From positions 1,054,001-1,118,000 of the forward strand of contig NZ_CP035492.1 in NCBI RefSeq assembly GCF_004135365.1: DNA of 64,000 bases, written 5' to 3'. Shown here piece by piece: positions 44,503 to 53,035 of this stretch (the first letter of the stretch is position 1; each line of letters begins with the position of its first letter). The position numbers and the translations under genes are program-made. The notes under the pieces are model-generated. The model saw only the letters and a list, made by a program, of their open reading frames with translations, searched no databases and was not told where the DNA came from. This stretch comes from Paenibacillus protaetiae (GTDB lineage: Bacteria > Bacillota > Bacilli > Paenibacillales > Paenibacillaceae).

Positions 44503-46788
44503 ATGACAATCAGCAGTCATGCAGGCTATCCGCGTATCGGTGCAGACCGGGAATGGAAAAAATCGCTTGAAGCGTTCTGGGCAGGGAAAATAGACGAGGC
44601 CGCTTTCCTGCAGCAGCAGCAGGAAATCCGCCTGAATCATCTGCGGAAGCAGCAGGCTAAAGGAATCGACCTCATTCCGATCAATGATTTCAGCCATTAT
44701 GATCATATTTTGGATACGGCTGTTATGTTCGGCATTGTTCCGAAGCGTTTCGGATATGAGGGGGGCGCCGTTCCGCTGCCGGTGTATTTCGGAATTGCAC
44801 GCGGTACGAAAGATGCGGCAGCAAGCGAAATGACGAAATGGTTTAACACCAATTATCATTATATTGTACCGGAGCTTGGAGGCGCCGAGCCGGTCTTGGC
44901 GGAAAACCGTCCGCTTCAAGCTTACCGCGAAGCAAAAGAAAAGCTTGGCATCGAAGGCAAGCCGGTTATTGTAGGTCCGCTCACGTTCTTGAAGCTATCC
45001 AAAGGTTATGCGGCAGCCGAAACCGATGAATGGCTCCATCGCCTCATTCCTCTCTATGTTCAAGTTCTTCAGGAGCTTGCAGCGGAAGGCGTTCAGTGGG
45101 TGCAAATTGATGAGCCGGTCGTCGTCACGAAGCTGTCGGAGCAAGATGTAGAACGCCTTGGCACGATTTATAAGACGTTTGCCGAGGCGGTTCCTTCACT
45201 CCACATTATGCTGCAGACGTACTTTGAGTCGATCGAAAACTATCGCGACATCGTATCGCTGCCAGTGAAGGGGATCGGCCTTGATTTGGCGCACGGCCAA
45301 GAAGGCAACTTGGCTTCCATCCGCAAATACGGTTTCCCTGCTAACAAGGTTCTGGGTGCAGGCGTAATTGACGGACGCAGCATCTGGCGCGCTGACCTGA
45401 ACGAGAAGCTTGCTTTGCTTGATGAACTGCGCAAAACCGTTACTGATGACCACCTAATCATACAATCGTCCTGCAGCCTTCTGCATGTACCCGTATCGGC
45501 GGAACGCGAGACGAAGCTTGCAGCGGAGCTGAAAGGCGCTCTTGCTTTCGCGGATGAAAAGCTGGATGAAATTGCGCTGCTGACAAAAGCGGTGTCGCAA
45601 GGCGCAGACGCGGTGCACAATGAGCTGAATGCTGCAGCCGAAGCGCTTCGCGTGCTCAGAAGCTCCGCCGCGAGGAACCGCCGCGATGTGCAGGAAGCTG
45701 TTGCCGTTATTGCGGCACAGGAGCCTAACCGGAATAAGCCTTTCGCGGAGCGTCACGCCGTCCAGCAGGCCGAATGGAAGCTGCCGCTGTTCCCGACAAC
45801 AACGATCGGCAGTTTCCCGCAGACGGCCGAGGTGCGTAAAGCCCGCCAATTATGGCGCAAAGGCGAATGGGATAACGAGCAGTATGAAGCATTCATCCAT
45901 AACGAGATCGACACCTGGGTGAAGCTGCAGCAAGAGATCGGCATTGATGTTCTTGTCCACGGGGAATTCGAGCGTACCGATATGGTTGAGTTTTTTGGCG
46001 AGAAGCTGGAAGGTTTTGCATTCACGCAAAACGGATGGGTGCAGTCTTACGGTTCCCGATGCGTGAAACCGCCGGTTATTTACGGCGATGTGGCCTTTGC
46101 CGAGGCGATGACGGTTGCAGAGACCGTGTACGCGCAGTCGCAGACGGATCGTCCGGTGAAAGGAATGCTGACCGGGCCGATTACCATCATGAACTGGTCG
46201 TTTGTACGTGACGATATTTCGCGCGAGCAGGTTGCTTATCAGCTGGCTTACGCCTTGAGACAAGAAGTAGAAGCGCTCGAGAAAGCCGGTATCGGCATGA
46301 TCCAGGTTGACGAGCCGGCCGTCCGCGAAGGTTTGCCGCTGAAGGAAGCAGAACAGGCCGGTTATCTGGCATGGGCGGTAAAAGCATTTAAAATCGCAAC
46401 CAGCACGGTACAAGATTCGACGCAAATTCATACGCATATGTGCTATTGCGAATTCCATGACATGATCGATTCGATTGAAGCAATGGATGCTGACGTTATT
46501 TCGATCGAAACATCCCGCAGCCACGGCGAGCTTATTCACAGCTTTGAACAGAATACGTATAAACTCGGCATTGGCCTTGGCGTATACGATATTCACAGCC
46601 CGCGAGTGCCGGGCGTAGAGGAGATGAGCGGCATGATCGACCGTGCCCTGCGCGTGCTTGATCCTCAGCTGTTCTGGATTAACCCGGACTGCGGTTTGAA
46701 AACACGCGGCCGTGAAGAAACTGTCGCATCGCTCCGCAATATGGTCGAAGCCGCGCAAATTGCTCGCAATAAATATGCAGCGCTTTAA
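44503..46788 (+). CDS. metE: Cobalamin-independent methionine synthase MetE
   Basis: A 761-residue full-length MetE with both TIM-barrel halves. It transfers the methyl group of 5-methyltetrahydropteroyl-tri-glutamate to homocysteine, the last step of methionine synthesis. Zinc ligands are visible in THMCYCEF (His and Cys) and NPDCGLKTRG (Cys); the substrate-site motif SFPQT in TTIGSFPQTAEVRK is present. AGAGGAG precedes the ATG. Upstream lie a MET-box-like site and a palindrome but no S-box or T-box. A MetF-like gene follows and would supply the methyl donor. Confidence 0.95.
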   Translation: MTISSHAGYPRIGADREWKKSLEAFWAGKIDEAAFLQQQQEIRLNHLRKQQAKGIDLIPINDFSHYDHILDTAVMFGIVPKRFGYEGGAVPLPVYFGIARGTKDAAASEMTKWFNTNYHYIVPELGGAEPVLAENRPLQAYREAKEKLGIEGKPVIVGPLTFLKLSKGYAAAETDEWLHRLIPLYVQVLQELAAEGVQWVQIDEPVVVTKLSEQDVERLGTIYKTFAEAVPSLHIMLQTYFESIENYRDIVSLPVKGIGLDLAHGQEGNLASIRKYGFPANKVLGAGVIDGRSIWRADLNEKLALLDELRKTVTDDHLIIQSSCSLLHVPVSAERETKLAAELKGALAFADEKLDEIALLTKAVSQGADAVHNELNAAAEALRVLRSSAARNRRDVQEAVAVIAAQEPNRNKPFAERHAVQQAEWKLPLFPTTTIGSFPQTAEVRKARQLWRKGEWDNEQYEAFIHNEIDTWVKLQQEIGIDVLVHGEFERTDMVEFFGEKLEGFAFTQNGWVQSYGSRCVKPPVIYGDVAFAEAMTVAETVYAQSQTDRPVKGMLTGPITIMNWSFVRDDISREQVAYQLAYALRQEVEALEKAGIGMIQVDEPAVREGLPLKEAEQAGYLAWAVKAFKIATSTVQDSTQIHTHMCYCEFHDMIDSIEAMDADVISIETSRSHGELIHSFEQNTYKLGIGLGVYDIHSPRVPGVEEMSGMIDRALRVLDPQLFWINPDCGLKTRGREETVASLRNMVEAAQIARNKYAAL

Positions 46789-46919
46789 TCGGCAGTTCGG
46801 GGGTTGTGCGTATCCCGGCAGTTATTATCTTCGATAGCTGCCAGGACGCCATCATTTTACGATGCGATTTGTTATATACATAATCATACTTGCCGACAAT
46901 CGCCTAAGGATGTGTTCAT

Positions 46920-47861
46920 ATGCTTCGCGAGTCAATATTGAATAAGAAAACAGGAATTATCACATATGGAATGACCCCGCCGAAAGCGTCGTATAACGCT
47001 GAGAAAATTGCCGAAATCGCACAAAAGCAGGTTGAACGGCTGAGAGGCTTGGATATTGACGCTATCATTTTGTACGACGTGCAGGAAGAGTCGGACCGCA
47101 TGGATGAGGAGCGGCCATTCCCGTACATGGCCATGCTTGATCCCGAACACTACAGCGAGCAATATTTGCATGAACTCGGCATCCCGAAGATCATTTACCG
47201 CTGCGTCGGCAAATATTCCGAAGCGGAGCTGGCGGATTGGCTGAAAAAGGACAACGGTAAAGACCGCTTCAGCGTGTTTGTTGGCGCGTCTTCCCGCCAG
47301 CAGCAAAGATCGCTTGAGCTCGCGGATGCTTATAAACTCAGCCGCCGGCACAACAGCGGCCTTACATTCGGAGGCGTTATGATTCCGGAGCGCCATATGA
47401 AGAAAAACGATGAGCACATGCGCGTTGTGGCCAAAATGAATCAGGGCTGCAGCTTCTTCGTTTCGCAAGCGACATACAATATCGAAGCGTCCAAAAACTT
47501 CTTGTCCGATTATTATCATTACTGCAATGAACAGGAAATCGAAATGGTTCCCATTTTATTCAATCTGGCGCCATGCGGCTCGGTCAAGACGCTCGAATTT
47601 ATGAAGTGGCTTGGCATCAGCATTCCGCGCTGGCTGGAGAACGACTTGAAGTATTCAGCCGACGTCCTGGACAAATCCATGCAGCTGACCAACAAAATTT
47701 TTGAAGAGCTGATGGAATACGGATTGGAAAAGGGAATTCCGGTAGGCTGCAGCATTGAAAGCGTGTCCACCCGCAAAGTCGAAATCGAAGCTTCGATTCA
47801 GATGGTGAACGATATTAAAGCTTTAATCGAAAACAAGCTGCTTGTCGAAACGGCTCGGTAG
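46920..47861 (+). CDS. Methylenetetrahydrofolate reductase-like protein (MetF family, divergent)
   Basis: A 313-residue flavoprotein-type TIM barrel. TYGMTPPKASYNAEKIAE near the start corresponds to the (E)xxPPK motif of MetF, and the length fits the family. The catalytic Glu of the ExxPPK motif is not obvious (Gly-Met instead), so the protein is divergent. It would reduce 5,10-methylene- to 5-methyl-tetrahydrofolate for the adjacent MetE; position right behind metE supports this. The ribosome site (AAGGATG) is modest. A large bidirectional terminator follows. Confidence 0.75.
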   Translation: MLRESILNKKTGIITYGMTPPKASYNAEKIAEIAQKQVERLRGLDIDAIILYDVQEESDRMDEERPFPYMAMLDPEHYSEQYLHELGIPKIIYRCVGKYSEAELADWLKKDNGKDRFSVFVGASSRQQQRSLELADAYKLSRRHNSGLTFGGVMIPERHMKKNDEHMRVVAKMNQGCSFFVSQATYNIEASKNFLSDYYHYCNEQEIEMVPILFNLAPCGSVKTLEFMKWLGISIPRWLENDLKYSADVLDKSMQLTNKIFEELMEYGLEKGIPVGCSIESVSTRKVEIEASIQMVNDIKALIENKLLVETAR

Positions 47862-47948
47862 TTGCGAAAGCAAGCCTAAAGTTTCCCGGCTGTTGCCGGG
47901 GAGGGGCAAGCAAGGGATGACCCGGGTAACAATAGCCAGCGATAATTA

Positions 47949-48030
47949 AAAGAACCGCGCATATGAACTGTCCTTCTAATAGCGGAGCATCCGGCCATTA
48001 GAAGGACAGTTCAGCGCGGTTCTTTATTTT
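47949..48030. terminator. Long bidirectional terminator
   Basis: AAAGAACCGCGC and GCGCGGTTCTTT form the outer stem and GAACTGTCCTTCTAAT with its complement the inner stem. A-rich and T-rich flanks serve the convergent MetF-like and carbonic anhydrase genes. Confidence 0.9.
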
Positions 48031-48037
48031 CAACCTG

Positions 48038-48775
48038 TCATTTCAGCAGATGTTTATGGTTATAGGAAAGCCCGCAAGAACAGCGGCGGGTACCAAATAA
48101 AGCGCTATAAGACGGAGGAAACTCCCGATTAACGCGTTGTACCTCCCGCGCAAACTCTCTTTCTCCTTGCGGCACTCTGCGCAGCGAGTCGGCTTTCGCC
48201 TGCGTATCAATATGCGCCCCGGGAGGAACAAACCGGTTAGGGGCGATTCTGACGCCATTGGTGACGATGGCATCCATCGAGATATAAGATCCTCGGCCAA
48301 CGACCGCATTAAAAACGATGGATTTGAAGCCTACGAACACCCCTTCGCCGATTACACACGGCCCGTGAATGAGCGCCCCGTGAGCGATCGACACGCCTCT
48401 GCCAATATAGATCGAATACCTTTTGCGCCCGACGCGGACCGTTTCATGCACTAATCCGTGCAAAATGACGCCGTCTTGGATATTCGTGTTGGAGCCGATA
48501 AAAAATGGTGTGCCTTCGTCCGCCCGCAGGGTAGCGCTTGGAGCGACAAACACATTATTGCTGATCGCCACATCGCCGATGATGCAAGTAAACGGGCTGA
48601 TAAAAGCCGTTTTATTAATCGAAGGAAACCGCTCGACAGGGGTAAAAGACGTTTTCGGATTCGAGCTGATGAATCGAGCAAACAAATTAAAAGGGCCATT
48701 AGGCAGGCGATTGGAACCGGTAATTTGAAAATTCCTGTTGACGGAAGGTTTTCTAAGCTTTAGCTGATCACTCAT
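48038..48775 (-). CDS. Gamma-class carbonic anhydrase (Cam-like)
   Basis: A 245-residue left-handed beta-helix protein made of hexapeptide repeats. It resembles Methanosarcina Cam: ISPFTCIIGDVAI, FVAPSATLRADEGTPFFIG with the conserved Arg, Asp and Glu, QDGVILHG (first zinc His) and SIAHGALIHGPC (other two zinc His). The C-terminal helix carries EVQRVNREFPPSY, also Cam-like. It should form a trimer hydrating CO2. A 50-residue N-terminal lead lacks a clear signal peptide, unlike secreted Cam. A Cys-containing tail (RRCSCGL) is unusual. GAGGAGC precedes the ATG. Confidence 0.88.
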   Translation of the reverse strand: MSDQLKLRKPSVNRNFQITGSNRLPNGPFNLFARFISSNPKTSFTPVERFPSINKTAFISPFTCIIGDVAISNNVFVAPSATLRADEGTPFFIGSNTNIQDGVILHGLVHETVRVGRKRYSIYIGRGVSIAHGALIHGPCVIGEGVFVGFKSIVFNAVVGRGSYISMDAIVTNGVRIAPNRFVPPGAHIDTQAKADSLRRVPQGEREFAREVQRVNREFPPSYSALFGTRRCSCGLSYNHKHLLK

Positions 48776-48907
48776 ATTCGATGCTCCTCAGTGGAACCGT
48801 CTATATGCCTTACCATCAAATTATTCGAAGATTAGGTAAATGTGCATAGTTGTATCGCTCCAATTCACTTACAATCGAAAAGGATGTAGCCGGGGCATAT
48901 TTCCCGT

Positions 48908-49735
48908 CTATGCCTTGGACATTCGATTCATTAGTTGTCCCATCAACCGATCAATCAAAGGCGTTGAAGCATGCTTAATGACAAACATGAGCGCACGGTT
49001 CCCGACTCCCGGTACGTAGCGGTGTTTTGGCTTCGCGGCAACCGCGCTTTTATATATCACCCTTGCTACCTGCTCAGCCGTCATAAACCCGCCTTGGCTG
49101 ATCGAAGCAAACCGTTCGGCAAGCGGACGGTAAACAGATTCCTGCGGGGTGGAAGCCAGCAGCCTATCATTCGTAACCTGCTGCCATTCGGTTGCCGTGC
49201 CGCCCGGCTCGATAATGATCGGATGAATGCCAAACGATTTCACCTCCAGCCGTAATGAGTCGGTATAAGCTTCAAGAGCGTGCTTGGAGGCCACATACCA
49301 CGCGCCAAGCGGCAAATACATCCGTCCGCCTGTCGAAGAGATATTGATGATGCGTCCTGCCCGTTGCCGCCTCATAGCAGGAAGTATAAGCTGCGTTAAA
49401 TCAGCAGCACCAAACAGGTTCACATCCAGCTGCCGTTTCGCTTCGTCAAGCGGGACATCTTCCGCGGCGCCAAAAGAGCCGTAACCGGCGCTATTGATTA
49501 AGACGTCGATACGCCCTTGTTCTTCAAGAATCCGATCTACCGCTGCCCGATTTGCCGCCCGGTCAGTTACATCTAATGATATAACGTGTATGCCCATATC
49601 TGCCAAATCAGCCATCTGGCCGGTACGGCGGGCTCCTGCATAAACCTCGTAGCCATTTTGCTTAAAAAGTATAGCCGATGCACGGCCAATTCCAGCAGAA
49701 CCTCCTGTAATTAACGCTACCTTTTTGGGTGTCAT
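48908..49735 (-). CDS. Short-chain dehydrogenase/oxidoreductase
   Basis: A 275-residue classical SDR: ALITGGSAGIGRASA (cofactor), NSAGYG and the catalytic Ser/Tyr/Lys in NISSTGG and WYVASKHALEAY. The C-terminal 40 residues include a hydrophobic stretch. It is divergent from a TetR-family gene with about 110 bp between them containing repeated TGATTGATCATTCA-like sequence, so the TetR protein probably represses both. Confidence 0.87.
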   Translation of the reverse strand: MTPKKVALITGGSAGIGRASAILFKQNGYEVYAGARRTGQMADLADMGIHVISLDVTDRAANRAAVDRILEEQGRIDVLINSAGYGSFGAAEDVPLDEAKRQLDVNLFGAADLTQLILPAMRRQRAGRIINISSTGGRMYLPLGAWYVASKHALEAYTDSLRLEVKSFGIHPIIIEPGGTATEWQQVTNDRLLASTPQESVYRPLAERFASISQGGFMTAEQVARVIYKSAVAAKPKHRYVPGVGNRALMFVIKHASTPLIDRLMGQLMNRMSKA

Positions 49736-49801
49736 GTAATATCCGCCTCTCTAATAAATAAGTGAATGATTGTTTAGTTATGATTCGTGATTCATTATAA
49801 G

Positions 49802-49815
49802 TGATTGATCATTCA
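49802..49815. promoter_or_regulatory. Candidate TetR operator
   Basis: TGATTGATCATTCA is a palindrome apart from one position per arm, and GTGAATGATTG at 49762 repeats one half. It sits just before a TATAAT (49823-49828) in the SDR/tetR divergent region. Confidence 0.5.
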
Positions 49816-49841
49816 TTTACAATATAATATTTATTTACGAC

Positions 49842-50480
49842 TTGAAAGGAGGCCCGATCCGCAGCGCATGGCTTGTTTTTAAGTTAACGATCGCTTATTA
49901 TTTTTTCATGAGAACACGAGACGATAAAAAAATAGAGGCGATCGTACAAGCCACGATTTCATTGGTAAATGAGATCGGCCTTGCCGAAGCCTCCGTAGCC
50001 AAAATTTCTAAAAAAGCGAATGTTTCCGTCGCTACGATTTATATTTATTTTCAAAATAAAGAGGATTTAATCGGTCAAATCTATGTCAAGGGCAAGAAGA
50101 TGATGGGGGAACGCGTATACGAAGGGACGAACCCTCAAGCGCCATTACGGGAAAAGTTCGAGCAATACTTACGCAACTTCGTCGCTTTCATTATGGAGAA
50201 CAAAGCGTATTATCTATTTCTCGAACAAGTGGCTAATTCGCCGGTACTGCGTAACTGGTGTTTCGAAGAAACAGAGCAATTCAATGCCCCGATGCTCCAA
50301 TGGTTTGAAGAAGCGAAACGCGATGGTCTTGTTACCTGCACAGATGTTATGATGTTGACGATGTATTGCGTGCTGCCAGTCGCCCAGCTGGCAAAAGAGC
50401 ATATTAAGGGAAATTTCGTATTCGATCAGGCAAAACTAGATTCCGCCATCCAAATGGGCTGGAGCGCCATCACAAATTAA
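49842..50480 (+). CDS. TetR-family transcription regulator
   Basis: The family N-terminus DDKKIEAIVQATISLVNEIG and the recognition helix SVATIYIYFQNKEDLI mark a TetR regulator with an effector domain of about 130 residues. The start is unclear. AGGAGG lies at 49847-49852, while the ATG giving a normal N-terminus is at 49908 with no ribosome site, and the longer frame from TTG at 49842 begins before the AGGAGG. A tiny frame (ATG 49868, four codons) follows the AGGAGG and could couple translation. The protein probably controls itself and the divergent SDR gene. Confidence 0.85.
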   Translation: MKGGPIRSAWLVFKLTIAYYFFMRTRDDKKIEAIVQATISLVNEIGLAEASVAKISKKANVSVATIYIYFQNKEDLIGQIYVKGKKMMGERVYEGTNPQAPLREKFEQYLRNFVAFIMENKAYYLFLEQVANSPVLRNWCFEETEQFNAPMLQWFEEAKRDGLVTCTDVMMLTMYCVLPVAQLAKEHIKGNFVFDQAKLDSAIQMGWSAITN

Positions 50481-50502
50481 AAATGCCGGAGGTTGCAAAA
50501 GG

Positions 50503-51465
50503 ATGGAGAGCAGCAATAAATACAGGCTGGCTGAGCAAGAGATCAAGTCTATTGTATATCATGCTTTCGGGCAGTCTTACCGCTCTGCAAAGGAGCTTGC
50601 CGATGGCTGGGCAAATATGGCTTATCTCATTGCTCTGGAGGATGGGCGCAAAGTAGTATTAAAGATCGCTCCGCCTAAGGACAGGCCGGTCATGCGCTAT
50701 GAGAAAAACATGATGAAGACGGAAGTCGAGGCCATGCGCTTGGCGGCAAGCATACCTGGCCTGCCGGTTCCCGGCCTGTACATGCACGATTCTAGTTGCA
50801 CACTGATCCCGACGGAATATTTCATAATGGCATACATAGAAGGAACTTCGTTTAATCATATCAAAGCCGCGCTTACTCCTGAAGAGCGGGAGACTATTGT
50901 ATATCGGCTTGGCAGCTACAGCCGCCAAATCAATGCTATACGAGGCGGTTATTTCGGCTCTTTGCAGCATGGAGCAGGAAGCCATGGCACTTGGCCTGAA
51001 GTCTTCGGGAAGATGATAGCGGATGTGCTGGAGGACGGGAAGGACATGAATGTCCGGTTTCCCGTTTCCTATGATGAGATCGAGAAGGAGATACTCCGGT
51101 CGGAACATCTGCTGGATGGGGTTTCGGAAGCCGCATTGGTCCATTGGGATTTATGGGACGGCAATGTATTGATTCATGAAGGTGAAATTTCCGGCATTAT
51201 CGATTTCGAAAGAGCTTTTTGGGGCGACCCGCTGTGCGAATATTATTTCGGCCGTTATATGGCGGGTTCTGCCTCATCCTTTTATGCAGGATACGGCATC
51301 CATGGTCTAACGGAGACTGAACAAAGAAGGCGTGTGCTGTACGACCTGTACCTGGATCTTATACTCGTGATCGAATGCGAGTATCGCAACTATGCGAACC
51401 GGGACCATCTTCGTTGGGCGATCGGAAATTTCAAAGAAGGCTTCAGCCGTTTGCAGGCGTTATAA
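50503..51465 (+). CDS. APH-fold phosphotransferase
   Basis: A 320-residue protein with the catalytic loop VHWDLWDGNVL (near residue 213) and metal-binding IIDFERAFWGDP. A Trp replaces the usual Gly in HGD, seen in a common Bacillota branch. The nucleotide-binding half has DGRKVVLKIAP with the ATP-binding Lys. The substrate is unknown. It begins 22 bp after the TetR gene and may be in the same operon. A terminator follows. Confidence 0.82.
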   Translation: MESSNKYRLAEQEIKSIVYHAFGQSYRSAKELADGWANMAYLIALEDGRKVVLKIAPPKDRPVMRYEKNMMKTEVEAMRLAASIPGLPVPGLYMHDSSCTLIPTEYFIMAYIEGTSFNHIKAALTPEERETIVYRLGSYSRQINAIRGGYFGSLQHGAGSHGTWPEVFGKMIADVLEDGKDMNVRFPVSYDEIEKEILRSEHLLDGVSEAALVHWDLWDGNVLIHEGEISGIIDFERAFWGDPLCEYYFGRYMAGSASSFYAGYGIHGLTETEQRRRVLYDLYLDLILVIECEYRNYANRDHLRWAIGNFKEGFSRLQAL

Positions 51466-51488
51466 ATCAATCTCCGGTTATAACCATA

Positions 51489-51523
51489 AGAAGACAGCAG
51501 GATATGCCTGCTGTCTTCTGTTT
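51489..51523 (+). terminator. Terminator after the second kinase
   Basis: AGAAGACAGCAGG and CCTGCTGTCTTCT form a 13-bp stem followed by GTTT. Confidence 0.8.
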
Positions 51524-51566
51524 CCATGCAGGCTATAGCCTGCGCCATAGAGAAGCTATATGCGGG

Positions 51567-52058
51567 TCAGCAATTGCCCTTGCAGTTGTTGTAGATGCCT
51601 TCAGCTTCCTGCAAGCATTCGACTGCAGGTCTTCCTCTTAGTCGGCACGCCACGATATATTGGGAATATGCCAGACGGCATAAAGGAATTCTGAGAAAAC
51701 AAGGCAGCCTCAACATCATTTCCGGCTTATTTTTATCGAATTCGGCTAATTCTTTTTTCAGCCTGCCGAATGCAAACACCAGCGGTTCGCTAAGCTCGTT
51801 GAGTTTGTCGCTGCCGTATACTTGAAATTGCTTGCGGACATATTTGGATTTATTGGCGCCCGATTTCGGCTTAACGCTGCTCGAAGCGACCACCAATGGT
51901 TTTCCATTCAACGAGATTTGCATGACTCCATCCAAATTCCCGCCGGGAATGCGCTGGGTTTCCACGAAACTGACTTCCAGCCATCCGTCCTTCGTCCTCA
52001 CTTCGGCGTCCGCTGAGAATATTGCAGTTCCTCCTACTAGTTTAAAGATAACGGCCAT
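51567..52058 (-). CDS. Unknown protein with Cys-rich C-terminus
   Basis: A protein of about 163 residues that I do not recognise. GAGAGGGGGA precedes the ATG at 52058. The first 115 residues look like a small beta-rich domain (VIFKLVGGTAIFSADAEVR, DGVMQISLNGKPLVVASSS). The last 50 contain six Cys (PC, LC, AC, EC, NC, NC) with positively charged stretches, a pattern of a disulfide-rich or metal-binding tail. No signal peptide. It stands alone on the minus strand, with the upstream side facing the GNAT gene. The intact frame and good ribosome site support a real gene. Confidence 0.55.
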   Translation of the reverse strand: MAVIFKLVGGTAIFSADAEVRTKDGWLEVSFVETQRIPGGNLDGVMQISLNGKPLVVASSSVKPKSGANKSKYVRKQFQVYGSDKLNELSEPLVFAFGRLKKELAEFDKNKPEMMLRLPCFLRIPLCRLAYSQYIVACRLRGRPAVECLQEAEGIYNNCKGNC

Positions 52059-52157
52059 TCCAGTTCCCCCTCTCAAAAACACTACTTCTTCATATAATGC
52101 ATAGGAAGAACGAGGAGAAACCGGTAAAATATCTAATTTTGATAGAGGAGCCTCAAG

Positions 52158-52262
52158 ATGCAGGCATTAGACGCTGTAACGGCGTACCGTCAGCCATATC
52201 TCCGGCGTATTGGATATCTTTATGCTGCTGCAGGTTCGACGATCGGCCGCCTAACCGATTAG
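52158..52262 (+). CDS. Possible 34-residue peptide gene
   Basis: ATG preceded by GAGGAG at 7 nt opens a short frame (MQALDAVTAYRQPYLRRIGY and 14 more). It has no recognised family. It lies 65 bp before the GNAT gene and may be a leader or a chance frame. Confidence 0.3.
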   Translation: MQALDAVTAYRQPYLRRIGYLYAAAGSTIGRLTD

Positions 52263-52327
52263 ACGGTGCTGCAGATGGATGATATAGTCTAACTATCAAT
52301 CAAAATCGTTGTTAGGTGGTTACAAAA

Positions 52328-52870
52328 TTGACAGAACAGCATGTATACATCCGGTATCCCGAGAACGAGGACGCCAAAGAGCTGGCAGCAATGTACAAGC
52401 GCAATAAAGCGTTATTCGAGAAATTTTCCCCAAGCAAGCCGGAAGAACATAGTACAGAGGAACACCAGCTCACAATGATCATTCAAAGCAAAGCAGACCG
52501 TGCTGCGGATCTGAGATATGAATTCGTCGTATGTCTGAAGGAGACCGGCCGGATTATCGGCACTGTCAGCTTGTTCTTTGTGTCGCGGGGCTCGCTTCAA
52601 AACTGCATGATCGGGTATAACTTAGACCAGGACTATAATGGCAAAGGTTATATGACGGAGGCAGTGAAGCTCGTAACCCGATATGCGTTCGAACAATTAA
52701 AGTTTCACCGGATTATCGGAGAAGCGTCGCCTCGAAACCCGGGATCGATCCGCGTGCTGGAAAAAGCAGGTTTTCATAAAGAAGGCATCGCGCGCAGCAG
52801 CGTTAAAATTAACGGGATATGGGAAGATCATCAAGTTCTAGCCATTATTAATCCGGACGACCGTATATAG
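52328..52870 (+). CDS. GNAT acetyltransferase (RimJ/RimL type)
   Basis: A protein of about 180 residues starting at TTG with AGGTGG 8 nt before it; a GTG at 52316 is in frame but poorly placed. The acetyl-CoA site is seen in NLDQDYNGKGYMTEAVKLVTRYAF and the C-terminal motif EASPRNPGSIRVLEKAGFHKEG. It resembles ribosomal-protein N-terminal acetyltransferases, a large group that also modifies small molecules. A terminator follows. Confidence 0.85.
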   Translation: MTEQHVYIRYPENEDAKELAAMYKRNKALFEKFSPSKPEEHSTEEHQLTMIIQSKADRAADLRYEFVVCLKETGRIIGTVSLFFVSRGSLQNCMIGYNLDQDYNGKGYMTEAVKLVTRYAFEQLKFHRIIGEASPRNPGSIRVLEKAGFHKEGIARSSVKINGIWEDHQVLAIINPDDRI

Positions 52871-52892
52871 CGGGACGGTGCATAGCTTGTAC

Positions 52893-52919
52893 AAAACCGC
52901 GCAGCAGCGCGGTTTTTTT
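52893..52919 (+). terminator. Terminator after the GNAT gene
   Basis: AAACCGCGC and GCGCGGTTT with loop AGCA, followed by a T-run. Confidence 0.9.
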
Positions 52920-52948
52920 ATGTTTTTGTCCGAAAGTGAAGAAATTGT

Positions 52949-52977
52949 TTGACACCTTAATTGAGAAACATTATCAT
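52949..52977 (+). promoter_or_regulatory. Iron-regulated promoter (Fur box over the -10)
   Basis: TTGACA and TATCAT are 17 bp apart. The -10 is covered by TGAGAAACATTATCA (52962-52976), which matches the Fur 7-1-7 consensus TGATAATNATTATCA at all but two positions. Fur with iron would block this promoter, turning on the AraC-type regulator in iron starvation. Confidence 0.75.
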
Positions 52978-53035
52978 TTTAAAATATCATTCCTAGCCTT
53001 GAATTCGATACCGTCTTTGAAAGGAAGCGTCCAAT

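Noticed and set aside
51822-52104. Plus-strand short frames opposite the unknown Cys-tailed gene
   Set aside because: No ribosome sites and no family; the minus-strand frame has the better start signal.
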